Notes: generated from the letters alone by a model not told the origin. Shown: positions 9,434-18,606, numbered from the stretch's first letter. The stretch is DNA of 48,594 nt from Bacteroidales bacterium (GCA_012837345.1 DURL01000061.1:1-48594); one strand, 5' to 3'. Translations and numbers: made by a program.

Positions 9434-10627
9434 TCAAGATAGCTTTGCCAGTGCCTCTTTGATACGGGCAATAGCTTTTTCGATATTCTCATCGGAGGTG
9501 GCATAGGAGAGACGGATACATCCCGGAGCCCCGAAAGCATCACCCCCCACGCAAGCTACGTGCCCCTCTTCCAGGAGATACATCGCCAGGTCAGTAGCTG
9601 TCACAATCTGACGTCCTTTATACGATTTACCCAGGTAGCTGCTGCACTCAGGGAAGATATAGAAAGCACCCATCGGATTGTTCACCTGCAGACCCGGTAT
9701 CTCATTCAGCAGCGAGACAATCAGGTCTCTCCTTCTTTCAAAGGCGGCACGCATCTCTGCCACACACGTCTGATCACCGTTGTAGGCTGCCACCGACGCT
9801 TTCTGCGAGATGGATGAGGGCCCGGAGGTATACTGCCCCTGTAACATGCTACAGGCAGACGCGATCCATTGCGGTGCAGCAATCCAGCCGATGCGCCAAC
9901 CGGTCATGGCATATCCTTTCGAGACACCGTTCACCACTACCACACGATCTCGTATGGTCTCGAACTGGGCAATAGACTGGTGTTGTCCAATATAATTGAT
10001 ATGCTCATAAATCTCATCGGCAATCACATAGACATGGGGATGTTTCTCCAGCACGGCGGCGATCCCCTTCAGCTCCTCCTGCGTATAGACACTGCCGGTA
10101 GGATTGGAGGGAGAACAGAGAATTATCGCTTTGGTTTGCGGCGTGATCGCCTCCTCCAGTTGCTGCGGTGTGATCTTGAAATCATGCGCGATACCTGCAT
10201 ATATATATACCGGTGTCCCTTCTGCCAGCTTCACCATTTCAGGATAACTCACCCAGTAGGGTGCAGGGATCAACACCTCATCTCCTTTGTCCACGATGGA
10301 GAGTATCACGTTGCAAAGCGATTGCTTGGCACCACCGGAGACCACAATTTGTGCAGGCGTATAGGTGAGCTGGTTTTCCTTCTCCAACTTGTTGCTGATC
10401 GCCTGTTTGAGGTCAGGGAAACCGGCTACGGGAGAATAAAATGAAAAATTATCGTCGATCGCTTTTTTGGCCGCCTGCTTGATATGGTCGGGAGTGGTGA
10501 AATCAGGTTCGCCCACACTCATGTTGATCACATCAATACCACTGGCTTTCAGTTCATTGCTCTTCTGCGCCATCGCAAAGGTTTCAGAGGGCGACAAGGC
10601 AGTCAATCTGGCAGATAATACATCCAT
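9434..10627 (-). CDS. aspC: Class I pyridoxal-phosphate aminotransferase (aspartate aminotransferase-like)
   Basis: The enzyme transfers amino groups between aspartate (or a similar amino acid) and 2-oxoglutarate. The start MDVLSARL at 10627 gives 397 residues; a longer upstream extension is unlikely because it runs into the promoter. Fold-type I features are clear: SVGEPDFTTPDH near residues 37-48, the SPSNPTG loop (172-178), IADEIYEH (202-209), and GVSKGYAMTGWRIG with the Schiff-base lysine at 237. The length and motifs fit the thermophile-type (Ib) subgroup. Exact substrate preference is not proven. It has its own -7 element at 10660-10667. Confidence 0.92.
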   Translation of the reverse strand: MDVLSARLTALSPSETFAMAQKSNELKASGIDVINMSVGEPDFTTPDHIKQAAKKAIDDNFSFYSPVAGFPDLKQAISNKLEKENQLTYTPAQIVVSGGAKQSLCNVILSIVDKGDEVLIPAPYWVSYPEMVKLAEGTPVYIYAGIAHDFKITPQQLEEAITPQTKAIILCSPSNPTGSVYTQEELKGIAAVLEKHPHVYVIADEIYEHINYIGQHQSIAQFETIRDRVVVVNGVSKGYAMTGWRIGWIAAPQWIASACSMLQGQYTSGPSSISQKASVAAYNGDQTCVAEMRAAFERRRDLIVSLLNEIPGLQVNNPMGAFYIFPECSSYLGKSYKGRQIVTATDLAMYLLEEGHVACVGGDAFGAPGCIRLSYATSDENIEKAIARIKEALAKLS

Positions 10628-10659
10628 AATTAATTTGTTCTTTTTGTTAGATAATCGCA

Positions 10660-10667
10660 CAAAGATA
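10660..10667 (-). promoter_or_regulatory. Promoter -7 element for the aminotransferase gene
   Basis: The minus strand reads TATCTTTG 32 bases before the start codon. No clear -33 TTTG was found at the right distance. Confidence 0.5.
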
Positions 10668-10919
10668 GATAATAATCACATTTATCAGCACATTTTTCTG
10701 TATTTAAGGTACAAATAATCGGATTTAACTTTCAAAAATAAAAAAAGCCACCCAAAAGGCAGCCCATTATATATCTGTTACTCATTTTCTCATTAAAATA
10801 AAGCATTCGTGCACCCTTATGGGTCACTCAGCTTCAACTACTGTTTCACAAATGCCCCCGCTGCATCAGCATACTTGCAGGGAATCCTGCTTTCTGCTCT
10901 TGTGTGGGTGTGGCATTGT

Positions 10920-11066
10920 TCAGCTTGCATGTCGCAAGTTCGCTCTCAATGTACGCAGCCTGTTCAACCTGTTAGAACGCGTTGCTACAGACCCGTTGGA
11001 GATGTTTTGTTCCAGATACTTGATCTGTCCCAAAATTTCTTCTTTGGTAAGGTTTCTGATTGTCAT
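10920..11066 (-). CDS. Candidate 48-residue small protein, possibly the front part of a frameshifted gene
   Basis: The frame begins MTIRNLTKEEILGQIKYLEQ and ends in RANLRHAS before TGA. It is rich in Lys, Glu, Arg and Leu and may form a helix. A GA-rich stretch (AAAGGGAAAA) lies just before the ATG, and a promoter lies about 125 bases upstream. A second frame (10838-10930), starting at an ATG 8 codon-lengths before the TGA and shifted by one base, encodes MQAEQCHTHT...AAGAFVKQ. The pair could be one gene broken by a single-base shift. I do not recognise the family. Confidence 0.35.
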   Translation of the reverse strand: MTIRNLTKEEILGQIKYLEQNISNGSVATRSNRLNRLRTLRANLRHAS

Positions 11067-11189
11067 AATTTTCCCTTTCTTTATAAAAAGTTATGATCCA
11101 TCGGCAACCGTCAATATAAGAAGCCATTCATTATGTGTGTGATAACCTAAAAATGATTTCAAATAACACGCTTGCCATTTAAATCAGTA

Positions 11190-11219
11190 CAAAGATACGA
11201 CAAAAAATATGTTTTACAA
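11190..11219 (-). promoter_or_regulatory. Promoter for the small ORF locus
   Basis: The minus strand shows TATCTTTG at 11190-11197 and TTG at 11217-11219 with a 19-base spacer, a full consensus match. No known gene other than the 48-codon frame lies downstream before the aminotransferase. Confidence 0.6.
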
Positions 11220-11226
11220 CATATTT
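11205..11226. repeat. Perfect 9-base inverted repeat overlapping a -33 box
   Basis: The arms AAATATGTT and AACATATTT flank the four bases TTAC. The right arm overlaps the -33 TTG of the small-ORF promoter, a position suited to an operator. It could also form a weak AT-rich hairpin. Confidence 0.5.
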
Positions 11227-11266
11227 ACGATCAATTTTTTAAAAGAGCAATCGACTCTGTTTATGA

Positions 11267-11306
11267 CAAAAAAAAGGAATATCAGTATGGTTACTACTAA
11301 TATCCC
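11267..11306 (-). terminator. Terminator of tRNA-Ser
   Basis: On the minus strand a 12-base stem (two G-T wobbles; arms at 11295-11306 and 11276-11287) with a 7-base loop is followed by a run of eight T. It begins 9 bases after the 3' end of the tRNA gene. Confidence 0.85.
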
Positions 11307-11314
11307 CTTTTCAG

Positions 11315-11401
11315 CGGAAGCGACGAGATTCGAACTCGTGGTACAGTTACCCGTACGGCAGTTTAGCAAACTGCTGGTTTCAGCCACTCACCCACACTTC
11401 C
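11315..11401 (-). tRNA. tRNA-Ser (anticodon GCU)
   Basis: An 87-base class II tRNA. The acceptor arms GGAAGTG and CGCTTCC pair over seven positions with one wobble, and the discriminator is G as in tRNA-Ser. The anticodon loop reads TTTGCTAAA, giving GCU for AGC/AGU codons. A long variable arm follows, and the T arm contains GTTCGAATC. CCA is not encoded. It is followed directly by a strong terminator. Confidence 0.96.
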
Positions 11402-11487
11402 CTATTCCTTGGTAGAAATCGGGTGCAAATATACAAGATTGTTTTCAACTTGTCAAAGAAAAAGCGATAATTTCAATTGAATCTTCC

Positions 11488-11495
11488 TACTTTTG
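11488..11495 (+). promoter_or_regulatory. Promoter -7 element for mltG
   Basis: The plus strand reads TACTTTTG, 33 bases before the mltG start codon. No convincing -33 element was seen. Confidence 0.5.
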
Positions 11496-11528
11496 TGCTG
11501 TTTTATCCCTCCTTTATTTTGTAATGAA

Positions 11529-12572
11529 ATGGAACAACCCCACAAACGAAAAAAATATAAAACCATCCTTTGGATAGCGGGAGTACTCCTGCTGATGCTA
11601 ATGGCAGCAGCATTCTATGCCTACCGGCTCATATACGCTCCATTATCTCCGGCCGGGACGGTCTATATCTACATTGACGAGGAGCGTAACTACGAAGAGG
11701 TGATCCGGCAACTTGAAAGGAAAGCAGCCCTTCCCTCCGAGAAGATTTTCCGTCTTCTGGCCGACAGGATGAATTACCCGGAGCGGGTGAAGAGCGGGCG
11801 ATATGCGATCAGCCATGGGATGACCATGCCCGATGTAATCCGCCTGCTGCGCGCCGGCAATCAGTCACCGGTCAACATCACCTTCAACAACATCCGCACA
11901 AGGGAGGATCTCGCCGGACGACTCGCAGGTCAGCTCATGGCAGACAGCATTGCTCTGCTGGAAGCGTTGCGCGATCCCTCCCTGGCCGAGAAGCAGGGAT
12001 TCAGCAGCGAAACCATCGTGGCAATGTTTATCCCGAACACCTATGAGGTATACTGGAACACGGATGTTGAGTCACTGATGCAACGGATGAAGACTGAATA
12101 CGACCGTTTCTGGAACGATACCCGAAGGAAGAAGGCAGAAGAGAAGGGACTGACACCGGTGGAGATCTCCACACTGGCATCGATCGTAGAGGAGGAAGCC
12201 ACCTATGCAGATGAGTATCCAGTCGTGGCGGGGCTCTACCTGAACCGGATCAAAAGAGGGATGCGACTGGAGGCCGACCCCACCGTAAAGTTTGCCGTAG
12301 GTGACTTCACATTGCGACGCATCCTCTACAAACATCTGGAAGTGGAATCACCCTACAACACCTATAGAAGAGAGGGATTGCCACCCGGACCCATCCGGAT
12401 CCCTTCCATCGCAGCTATCGATGCCACCCTGTCGCCACGACAGCACAACTATCTCTTCATGTGTGCAAAGGATGACCTCTCCGGACGTCACAATTTCGCG
12501 GTCACACATGCCGAGCACGCACGCAATGCGGCCCGCTACCAGCGTGCACTCAATGCGCGGGGCATTTACTAA
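11529..12572 (+). CDS. mltG: Endolytic murein transglycosylase
   Basis: MltG cleaves nascent glycan strands at the inner membrane and is thought to end peptidoglycan chain growth. The start MEQPHKRKK at 11529 gives 347 residues with a basic n-region followed by one transmembrane segment (about residues 12-32), so the enzyme domain faces the periplasm. YceG-family motifs are present: IPNTYEVYWNT, the catalytic Glu in LASIVEEEA, ADPTVKFA, SPYNTYRREGLPPGPI and the C-terminal NFAVTHAEH. It converges with an aldo/keto reductase gene, whose stop codon it overlaps by 4 bases (12569-12572). Confidence 0.95.
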   Translation: MEQPHKRKKYKTILWIAGVLLLMLMAAAFYAYRLIYAPLSPAGTVYIYIDEERNYEEVIRQLERKAALPSEKIFRLLADRMNYPERVKSGRYAISHGMTMPDVIRLLRAGNQSPVNITFNNIRTREDLAGRLAGQLMADSIALLEALRDPSLAEKQGFSSETIVAMFIPNTYEVYWNTDVESLMQRMKTEYDRFWNDTRRKKAEEKGLTPVEISTLASIVEEEATYADEYPVVAGLYLNRIKRGMRLEADPTVKFAVGDFTLRRILYKHLEVESPYNTYRREGLPPGPIRIPSIAAIDATLSPRQHNYLFMCAKDDLSGRHNFAVTHAEHARNAARYQRALNARGIY

Positions 12573-13393
12573 AATTCGATCTCATCGGGATGAACACCCG
12601 TTCGCTCTCCCTTGTCGAGACGATCAATCAAAGAGATCTCCTCCCCCGACAGTGAGAAATCGAACAGGGCGATATTCTCCTTCTGCCGCTTAGCATCAGA
12701 TGATTTGGGTAGAGGCAACAACCCCTTCTGCAGGTTCCACCGCAGGATGACCTGGGCTGTACTCCTGCTATGCCTTTGGCCAATCTCAAGCAAGAGAGGA
12801 TCTGCCAGTAGCGGGATCTTACTGCTGCCCAGGGGACTCCAGGATTCTACAACAATATCTTTCTCCCTACAGTAATCCTGTAGACCCTGCATCACCAGGT
12901 AAGGGTGTAGTTCCACTTGGTTGACGGCAGGCACCACCGCAGCCACGGAGAGCAGTTCCTCCAGATGATGTGTCAGGTGATTGCTCACACCAATCGCTCT
13001 CACCCTACCACTTTCATAGATCTGTTCCATCTTACGCCAAGTGGCTGCCACCTGACCAGTGACTGGCCAGTGTACGAGGTAGAGGTCGATGTAGCCGATA
13101 TCAAGCTTTAGCATGCTCTCCTCAAAAGCCTGCTCAATGCCATTTTTCAGGATATCAGTGCCCCATAGCTTGGTAGTCACGAACAACTCTTCCCTTGGAA
13201 CCCTGCTTTCAGCTATAGCCTTGCCGATAGGGTACTCGTTATCATAGAAGGAGGCGGTGTCGATGTGACGATATCCGGCATCGAGCGCGTTGCGCACTGC
13301 ATGTATCACCTCACGGTCATTTCTTCCCAAACGATAAGTACCCAGTCCGGGTGTCGGGATCACGATCCCGTTATTCAATTGAATGGTCTTCAT
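12569..13393 (-). CDS. Aldo/keto reductase
   Basis: NADPH-dependent carbonyl reductase of the AKR superfamily, closest in style to the 2,5-diketo-gluconate reductase group (KTIQLNNGIVIP, GYRHIDTASFYDNE). The 274-residue length is typical. The catalytic tetrad is complete: Asp45, Tyr50, Lys75 and His108. The C-terminal LPKSS motif, which binds the cofactor phosphate, is present. The natural substrate cannot be read from sequence. Its ATG overlaps the TGA of ribF in the arrangement ATGA, so the two are co-translated, though no functional link is known. Confidence 0.93.
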   Translation of the reverse strand: MKTIQLNNGIVIPTPGLGTYRLGRNDREVIHAVRNALDAGYRHIDTASFYDNEYPIGKAIAESRVPREELFVTTKLWGTDILKNGIEQAFEESMLKLDIGYIDLYLVHWPVTGQVAATWRKMEQIYESGRVRAIGVSNHLTHHLEELLSVAAVVPAVNQVELHPYLVMQGLQDYCREKDIVVESWSPLGSSKIPLLADPLLLEIGQRHSRSTAQVILRWNLQKGLLPLPKSSDAKRQKENIALFDFSLSGEEISLIDRLDKGERTGVHPDEIEF

Positions 13394-14358
13394 AAGCGTG
13401 CTTTGCGCAGTCGTTGCTGCACCTCTTTTTTATCTTTGTGAATCTGTTCCACCAGTAGCTCCATTGTCTCAAATTTCTGATCAGGACGGATAAAATCGAT
13501 AAACTCCACGGTCAGGGATTGATTGTAGAGGTCTCCATTAAAATTGAAGATATTGACTTCCACACTGATTTCCGGATCGGCATGGAGAGTGGGACGTGTA
13601 CCAATGTAGAGCATTCCTTCATATTTTTCGTCTCTCAGATGAACCCAGACGGCGTAAACACCCAGAGCCGGAACTACTTTGTATCGTTCCCATGAACGGA
13701 TATTCGCTGTGGGAAACCCGATCGTACGTCCCACACGATACCCCTCCACAATCTTGCCTGATAAGGTGTAGTGGTATGACAAGAGGTTGCTGGCCCCCAT
13801 CACATCACCCTCTTTCAACAGCTTGCGAATTCTTGTAGAGCTAACATTGCCACCATCGGTCTGCCACTCGGCGGCTCTTAGAACCGTCATACCCATCTCC
13901 TTCCCGTAACGGGCATAGTCTGAATACCCTTCCTGGCGATTATGACCAAACCGGTGATCATACCCTACCAGGAGTGTAGATACATGCAACTGCCGTTGTA
14001 ACACATCCTCCATGAAAGCACGGGCGGAGAGGTTCGAAAGGGCAGCCGTAAAGGGTAGTGTGATACAGTAATCCACACCGGTGGATGCCAGCAATTCCAG
14101 CTTTTCCTCGTAACCACACAGAAGTGCGGGTTGAAAATCAGCCTGCAATACCTTGCGCGGGTGTACCGGAAAAGTGATGACTGCTGAGGGCAGCTTCTGT
14201 ATTGCTGCCTCCTTCTTTAACTGGCTGATCAGATAACGGTGACCGATGTGTACTCCGTCAAAAAACCCGACAGTCGCCACATAAGCACTTTTCGTCACCT
14301 TGTGATTTTTCGTGAGATCAATATGTTCCAAAATAACCCGATTGTTTTCAGGAGTCAT
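13390..14358 (-). CDS. ribF: Bifunctional riboflavin kinase / FAD synthetase
   Basis: The enzyme phosphorylates riboflavin to FMN and adenylates FMN to FAD. The start MTPENNRVI at 14358 gives 322 residues, the usual size; the extra codons further upstream look untranslated. The N-terminal nucleotidyltransferase domain has GFFDGVHIGHRYLI, the GYDHRFGHNRQEG stretch and SSTRIRKLL. The C-terminal kinase domain starts near residue 185 with GKIVEGYRVGRTIGFPTANI and contains the PALGVYAVWV strand. No FMN riboswitch is visible upstream. It is the first gene of a pair with the aldo/keto reductase. Confidence 0.96.
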   Translation of the reverse strand: MTPENNRVILEHIDLTKNHKVTKSAYVATVGFFDGVHIGHRYLISQLKKEAAIQKLPSAVITFPVHPRKVLQADFQPALLCGYEEKLELLASTGVDYCITLPFTAALSNLSARAFMEDVLQRQLHVSTLLVGYDHRFGHNRQEGYSDYARYGKEMGMTVLRAAEWQTDGGNVSSTRIRKLLKEGDVMGASNLLSYHYTLSGKIVEGYRVGRTIGFPTANIRSWERYKVVPALGVYAVWVHLRDEKYEGMLYIGTRPTLHADPEISVEVNIFNFNGDLYNQSLTVEFIDFIRPDQKFETMELLVEQIHKDKKEVQQRLRKARL

Positions 14359-14503
14359 CTCCCTTATATGTGGATGATAACAACACCTGATTCGATTGTT
14401 TGGTTTACCCCTCTTCTCAAAAAAAAGGAAGCCATGTGGTACACCCCCCAATGTGTTTGGAAAAAAAACATTCTATTGGGCCGGTGAAGATACAAATATT
14501 CGA

Positions 14504-14511
14504 TATCTTTG
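14504..14511 (+). promoter_or_regulatory. Promoter -7 element for the DUF1080 gene
   Basis: TATCTTTG on the plus strand, 47 bases before the start codon. The only TTG upstream is 25 bases away, longer than usual. Confidence 0.5.
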
Positions 14512-14558
14512 CAAAGAAATATCACGCAACAACTCAGATTATTTGTCCACATAAACAG

Positions 14559-15836
14559 ATGAAAAAAATGTCAAAGTTCAATTTATTGATTGCAATCGGT
14601 ATGATTTCAGGAATGACCGCCTGTGGCGGTGGTGAGAAACAGAACAGCCTCACACCGGACGAGATTGCCGGGGGATGGGAACTGCTGTTCGACGGTGAAA
14701 CGCTGAATGGATGGCGTGATTACAATGGTGAGAGCCTCACAGCGCCCTGGTTTGCAGAAGAGGGTATGATCCAGGCGAAAGGGGAAGGAGCCGATGAGCA
14801 TGGTTACATCGTGACCGATAAGATTTACGAGAATTTCGAGCTGGCATGGGACTGGAAGATCGCTGACGGTGGAAACAGCGGGGTGCTCTACCATGTGGTG
14901 GAAAACCCCAAATTCGCTGTTCCCTACGTCACCGGGCCGGAATACCAGCTCATCGACGATCTCAATTTTCCGCAACCACTGGAGGATTGGCAGAAGACGG
15001 CAGCTGATTATGCCATGCACACCACCGACCCGGAGAAAACGCAAATCAAGCCTGCAGGTGAGTGGAACAGCTCCAGGATCATCTTTGATAACGGACATGT
15101 GGAGCACTGGCTGAATGGGGAAAAGGTGGTTGAATTTGAAGCCTGGAGTGAAGATTGGTTTGGCCGCAAGGAGAGTGGCAAGTGGGAGAACGCACCCGAA
15201 TATGGCCTGGCCCGCAAGGGTGTGATCTGCTTGCAAGACCACGGCTCTGCAGCCTGGTTCCGCAACATCAAGATCAGGGAGCTGCCCCGCAAGGAGCAGG
15301 AGGTGAACCTCTTCAACGGCAACGACCTGACCGGATGGGAGATATATGGCACCGAGAGATGGTACGTGGAAAACGGCGAACTGGTGTGCGAGAGCGGTCC
15401 CGACAAGCAGTATGGATACCTTGCCACCCGCGCCTATTATGATGATTTCGACCTGACGCTCGAATTCAAACAGGAGGCAGACGGCAACTCAGGTGTCTTC
15501 ATCCGTTCCTTCATCGAACCGGTAGCAATGGTAAACGGCTGGCAGGTGGAGGTAGCTCCCAAAGGGAATGATACCGGCGGTATCTACGAATCCTACGGTC
15601 GCGGCTGGCTGGTACAGATCCCCGACGAAAAGGAGGAGATACTGAAAGAGGGTGAATGGAACACGCTACGCATCCTGGTGAAGGGCGACAACGTGAAAAC
15701 ATACCTCAACGGGGAAGAGATGGTGGACCTGACCGATGAGAAGATCGGTGCTGCACAAGGACGCATTGCCCTCCAGATCCACGACGGGGGTGGCATCAAG
15801 GTACGCTGGCGTAATTTTGACCTGAAGACACGCTGA
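14559..15836 (+). CDS. Lipoprotein with two DUF1080 (3-keto-disaccharide hydrolase-type) domains
   Basis: DUF1080 proteins have a concanavalin/laminarinase-like sandwich fold, and several act on 3-keto-glycosides. The start MKKMSKFN at 14559 gives 425 residues with a signal peptide ending in the lipobox MTAC (Cys22). Two homologous domains follow. The first (about residues 36-245) starts WELLFDGETLNGWRDYN and contains GGNSGVLYHV. The second (about 250-425) starts NLFNGNDLTGWEIYG and contains DGNSGVFIRS. Each ends in a strand of the type WFRNIKIREL or WRNFDLKTR. No sugar-oxidising dehydrogenase or SusCD pair lies beside it, so the substrate is unknown. A terminator follows. Confidence 0.92.
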   Translation: MKKMSKFNLLIAIGMISGMTACGGGEKQNSLTPDEIAGGWELLFDGETLNGWRDYNGESLTAPWFAEEGMIQAKGEGADEHGYIVTDKIYENFELAWDWKIADGGNSGVLYHVVENPKFAVPYVTGPEYQLIDDLNFPQPLEDWQKTAADYAMHTTDPEKTQIKPAGEWNSSRIIFDNGHVEHWLNGEKVVEFEAWSEDWFGRKESGKWENAPEYGLARKGVICLQDHGSAAWFRNIKIRELPRKEQEVNLFNGNDLTGWEIYGTERWYVENGELVCESGPDKQYGYLATRAYYDDFDLTLEFKQEADGNSGVFIRSFIEPVAMVNGWQVEVAPKGNDTGGIYESYGRGWLVQIPDEKEEILKEGEWNTLRILVKGDNVKTYLNGEEMVDLTDEKIGAAQGRIALQIHDGGGIKVRWRNFDLKTR

Positions 15837-15874
15837 GCCCTCTACAGTCAGGCTTTACAGTGAAGCAGTTAACG

Positions 15875-15912
15875 CAAACCCTGTCTCCCACAAGAGGCAG
15901 GGTTTGTTGCTT
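15875..15912 (+). terminator. Terminator of the DUF1080 gene
   Basis: A 13-base stem (15875-15887 with 15894-15906, one T-G pair) and a 6-base loop are followed by TTGCTTTT. Confidence 0.75.
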
Positions 15913-16006
15913 TTGCGTCCTCATAGAACGTGGCACTGTTTTTGCAATTATTGAGTTAGAACTGAGAAAGGTTGTTCCGGGATGCATCCCTTCCAAAAAA
16001 TCAACC

Positions 16007-16014
16007 TATCTTTG
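16007..16014 (+). promoter_or_regulatory. Promoter -7 element for rsfS
   Basis: TATCTTTG, 26 bases before the rsfS start codon. The -33 region is not clear. Confidence 0.5.
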
Positions 16015-16040
16015 TATGACCAACAGACTTATCATTCAGA

Positions 16041-16400
16041 ATGACAGAAAAAAACGAACTGGTAGAAAGCATCATTGAAGGAATACAGGAGAAGAAAGGA
16101 AAAAACATCAGCTCCATACGGCTGAAAGGTATCTCCGGTACCATTTGCGATTATTTCGTGATCTGCGAAGGAAACACACCCACGCAGGTGTCGGCGCTCG
16201 CCGATTCGGTAGAGGAGATTGTCCGGAAGAAAACAACTGAGAAGCCAATCCGCATCCACGGACAACAACAGGCAGAGTGGATAGCCATTGACTACGGCAA
16301 TGTGATGGTCCACATCTTCCTTCCTGAGTCGCGTTCGTTCTACAATATCGACAACCTGTGGGACGATGCAAAAACAGAACGTATACCCAACCTCTTGTAA
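16041..16400 (+). CDS. rsfS: Ribosomal silencing factor RsfS
   Basis: RsfS binds ribosomal protein uL14 and blocks joining of the subunits during slow growth. The protein is 119 residues, the normal family size. Family features are visible: the N-terminal helix, ISGTICDYFVICEGNTPTQVSALAD, and AEWIAIDYGNVMVHIFLPESRSFYNIDNLW, which contains the conserved D-Y-G-x-V-x-V-H-x-F core. It lies 100 bases upstream of ftsH on the same strand, a common order in Bacteroidetes. Confidence 0.95.
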   Translation: MTEKNELVESIIEGIQEKKGKNISSIRLKGISGTICDYFVICEGNTPTQVSALADSVEEIVRKKTTEKPIRIHGQQQAEWIAIDYGNVMVHIFLPESRSFYNIDNLWDDAKTERIPNLL

Positions 16401-16413
16401 AACTAATTCCCCA

Positions 16414-16421
16414 TATATTTG
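16414..16421 (+). promoter_or_regulatory. Promoter -7 element for ftsH
   Basis: TATATTTG, about 80 bases before the preferred ftsH start. A TTG lies 16 bases upstream, somewhat too close. Any start codon earlier than this element would be ruled out if the promoter is used. Confidence 0.4.
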
Positions 16422-16500
16422 TTACAATTTACCCGGACAACTCCTCTCAGTTATGTCAGGCATTCCGGATTCAGCCAATAGGTTAATGAACATTTCACAC

Positions 16501-18606
16501 ATGAGCAATTCTAACAACAAAAACGATAAGCAGCCCACACTGAGACCCAAGATGGGCGGTACCAATCCCAAAAGCCCGATCAATCCTTACTGGATCTATG
16601 CAATTGCACTGGCAATTCTCATGGGGATGTGGTTCTTCGGTCAGGACACCTCTGTGAAGGAGGTGACATGGTCCGATTTCCAGCAATATGTACGGGACAA
16701 CCGGGTGAAGAGCATCGTGGTTTTTAGCAACAAGGGAACCGCGGAGGCGATGGTGCGTGAAGAGTCGGTGAACCATATATTTGGTGATGACGCCGCCAAG
16801 GCGGGTCGTACACCGGTGATACAGGTGGAAGGAGCATCTGCCGATGCCATTTCAGAGTTTATCGAGACGGTTAAGACAGAACAAAACTACGACATTGAAG
16901 TTCGCTTCGACACCACCTCCGAGATGTGGGGCATTCTGATCACCTTTGCTCCTTTCCTGCTCCTGATCGTCTTCTGGATATGGATGATGCGACGCATGCA
17001 GGGTGGCGGCGGCGGTGCCGGCGGTGGCGTTTTCAGCGTCGGGAAATCGAAAGCGCAGCTCTTCGATAAAGACTCCAGCCAGAAGGTGACCTTCAGGGAT
17101 GTGGCCGGTCTCTCAGAAGCCAAAGAGGAGGTACAGGAGATCGTGGAGTTCCTCAAAAACCCGGGCAACTACACCAACCTGGGGGGTAAGATTCCCAAGG
17201 GAGCACTGCTGGTGGGACCTCCGGGAACAGGTAAGACCCTCCTGGCCAAGGCGGTGGCAGGTGAAGCCAATGTCCCCTTCTTCTCAATCTCCGGCTCCGA
17301 TTTCGTGGAGATGTTCGTTGGGGTGGGCGCATCGCGTGTACGCGATCTGTTCCGTCAGGCAAAGGAGAAAGCACCCTGTATCGTTTTCATCGACGAGATC
17401 GACGCCGTGGGACGTGCCCGTGGCAAGAACACCAACTTCGGATCCAACGACGAACGGGAGAATACCCTCAACCAACTGCTCACCGAGATGGATGGCTTCG
17501 GCTCAAACAGTGGTGTGATCATCCTGGCGGCCACCAACCGTGCCGATGTGCTGGACAAGGCGCTGATGCGTGCCGGTCGTTTCGACCGTCAGATCTACGT
17601 GGAGCTGCCCGACCTGAACGACCGCAAGGAGATATTCAAGGTGCACCTGCGCCCCATCAAGATCGACGAATCGATCAACGTCGATTTCCTGGCACGTCAG
17701 ACTCCCGGCTTCTCGGGTGCCGACATAGCCAACGTCTGCAACGAGTCTGCATTGATTGCGGCTCGTCGCAAAAAGAAATTTGTACAAAAAGATGACTTCA
17801 TGGATGCGGTGGACCGTATCGTGGGGGGACTGGAGAAGAAGAACAAGATCATCACACAGCACGAGAAAAAATCGATCGCGATCCACGAGGCGGGTCACGC
17901 CACGCTCAGCTGGTTCCTGGAGCACGCCAACCCACTTGTGAAGGTGACCATCGTGCCGCGCGGCAAGGCGCTGGGTGCTGCCTGGTACCTGCCTGAAGAG
18001 CGGCAGATCACCACCAAGGAGCAGATGCTTGACGAGATGTGTGCCCTGCTGGGGGGACGTGCCGCTGAAGAGGTTTTCATCGGACAGATCTCTTCAGGAG
18101 CGATGAATGACCTGGAGCGGGTCACCAAGCAGGCTTATGCGATGATCACCTATATGGGGATGAGCGATAAGCTGCCCAACCTGAGCTATTATGATTCTAC
18201 CGGCCAGGAGTACAGCTTCTCAAAACCATATAGCGATGATACGGCACAGCTTATTGACTCTGAGGTGAAAGCGATGATTGCCCAGCAATATGATCGAGCC
18301 AAACAGCTCCTCTCCGAGCATACCACTGGTCACAACAAACTGGCAGAGATACTGCTGGAGAGAGAGATCATTTATGCAGATGACCTGGAACAAATATTCG
18401 GCAAGCGTCTCTGGGTATCGCGTTCACAGGAGATCCTCGACAGCAAGGCAGAGCCCGTTCTGGATGAACCGATCCCCTCCCGTCCTACGGGTTCTGATGA
18501 CTCCATCTTCATTGACACTGACCATGCTGAGGGTGATCAGCCGGAGCAGCAGAAGAAGAAAGAACCGACTGGTGAGGATGACTCCGCCACCGCTGAAGAT
18601 AAATAA
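16501..18606 (+). CDS. ftsH: ATP-dependent zinc metalloprotease FtsH
   Basis: FtsH is the membrane-bound AAA+ protease that degrades misfolded membrane proteins and some regulators. I chose the ATG at 16501 ([10 protein letters not shown]), giving 701 residues; ATG 16453 is possible but adds a region that is not conserved-looking. Two transmembrane segments (about residues 25-44 and 140-160) enclose a periplasmic domain. The AAA module has Walker A GPPGTGKT (239-246), Walker [12 protein letters not shown] and the second region of homology around [19 protein letters not shown]. The protease has HEAGH (462-466). The C-terminus is an acidic tail. A strong terminator follows. Confidence 0.97.
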   Translation: MSNSNNKNDKQPTLRPKMGGTNPKSPINPYWIYAIALAILMGMWFFGQDTSVKEVTWSDFQQYVRDNRVKSIVVFSNKGTAEAMVREESVNHIFGDDAAKAGRTPVIQVEGASADAISEFIETVKTEQNYDIEVRFDTTSEMWGILITFAPFLLLIVFWIWMMRRMQGGGGGAGGGVFSVGKSKAQLFDKDSSQKVTFRDVAGLSEAKEEVQEIVEFLKNPGNYTNLGGKIPKGALLVGPPGTGKTLLAKAVAGEANVPFFSISGSDFVEMFVGVGASRVRDLFRQAKEKAPCIVFIDEIDAVGRARGKNTNFGSNDERENTLNQLLTEMDGFGSNSGVIILAATNRADVLDKALMRAGRFDRQIYVELPDLNDRKEIFKVHLRPIKIDESINVDFLARQTPGFSGADIANVCNESALIAARRKKKFVQKDDFMDAVDRIVGGLEKKNKIITQHEKKSIAIHEAGHATLSWFLEHANPLVKVTIVPRGKALGAAWYLPEERQITTKEQMLDEMCALLGGRAAEEVFIGQISSGAMNDLERVTKQAYAMITYMGMSDKLPNLSYYDSTGQEYSFSKPYSDDTAQLIDSEVKAMIAQQYDRAKQLLSEHTTGHNKLAEILLEREIIYADDLEQIFGKRLWVSRSQEILDSKAEPVLDEPIPSRPTGSDDSIFIDTDHAEGDQPEQQKKKEPTGEDDSATAEDK

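Larger units (their letters stand above)
10668..11314. other. Gene-poor region with promoter, inverted repeat and small frames
   Basis: No long gene is present. On the minus strand there is a good promoter (11190-11219) with a 9-base perfect inverted repeat over its -33 box (11205-11226), a 48-codon frame (10920-11066), and an overlapping 30-codon frame in another register (10838-10930). The right edge carries the tRNA-Ser terminator. The left 60-70 bases are AT-rich, and I see nothing else in them. Confidence 0.6.

Noticed and set aside
10741-10775. A terminator hairpin downstream of the small-ORF locus
   Set aside because: The sequence around GCCACCCAAAAGGCAGC forms no stable stem of useful length.
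14464-14500. A promoter for ribF on the minus strand (AATATTTG)
   Set aside because: The first base does not match TAnnTTTG and there is no -33 partner, so it is not listed.
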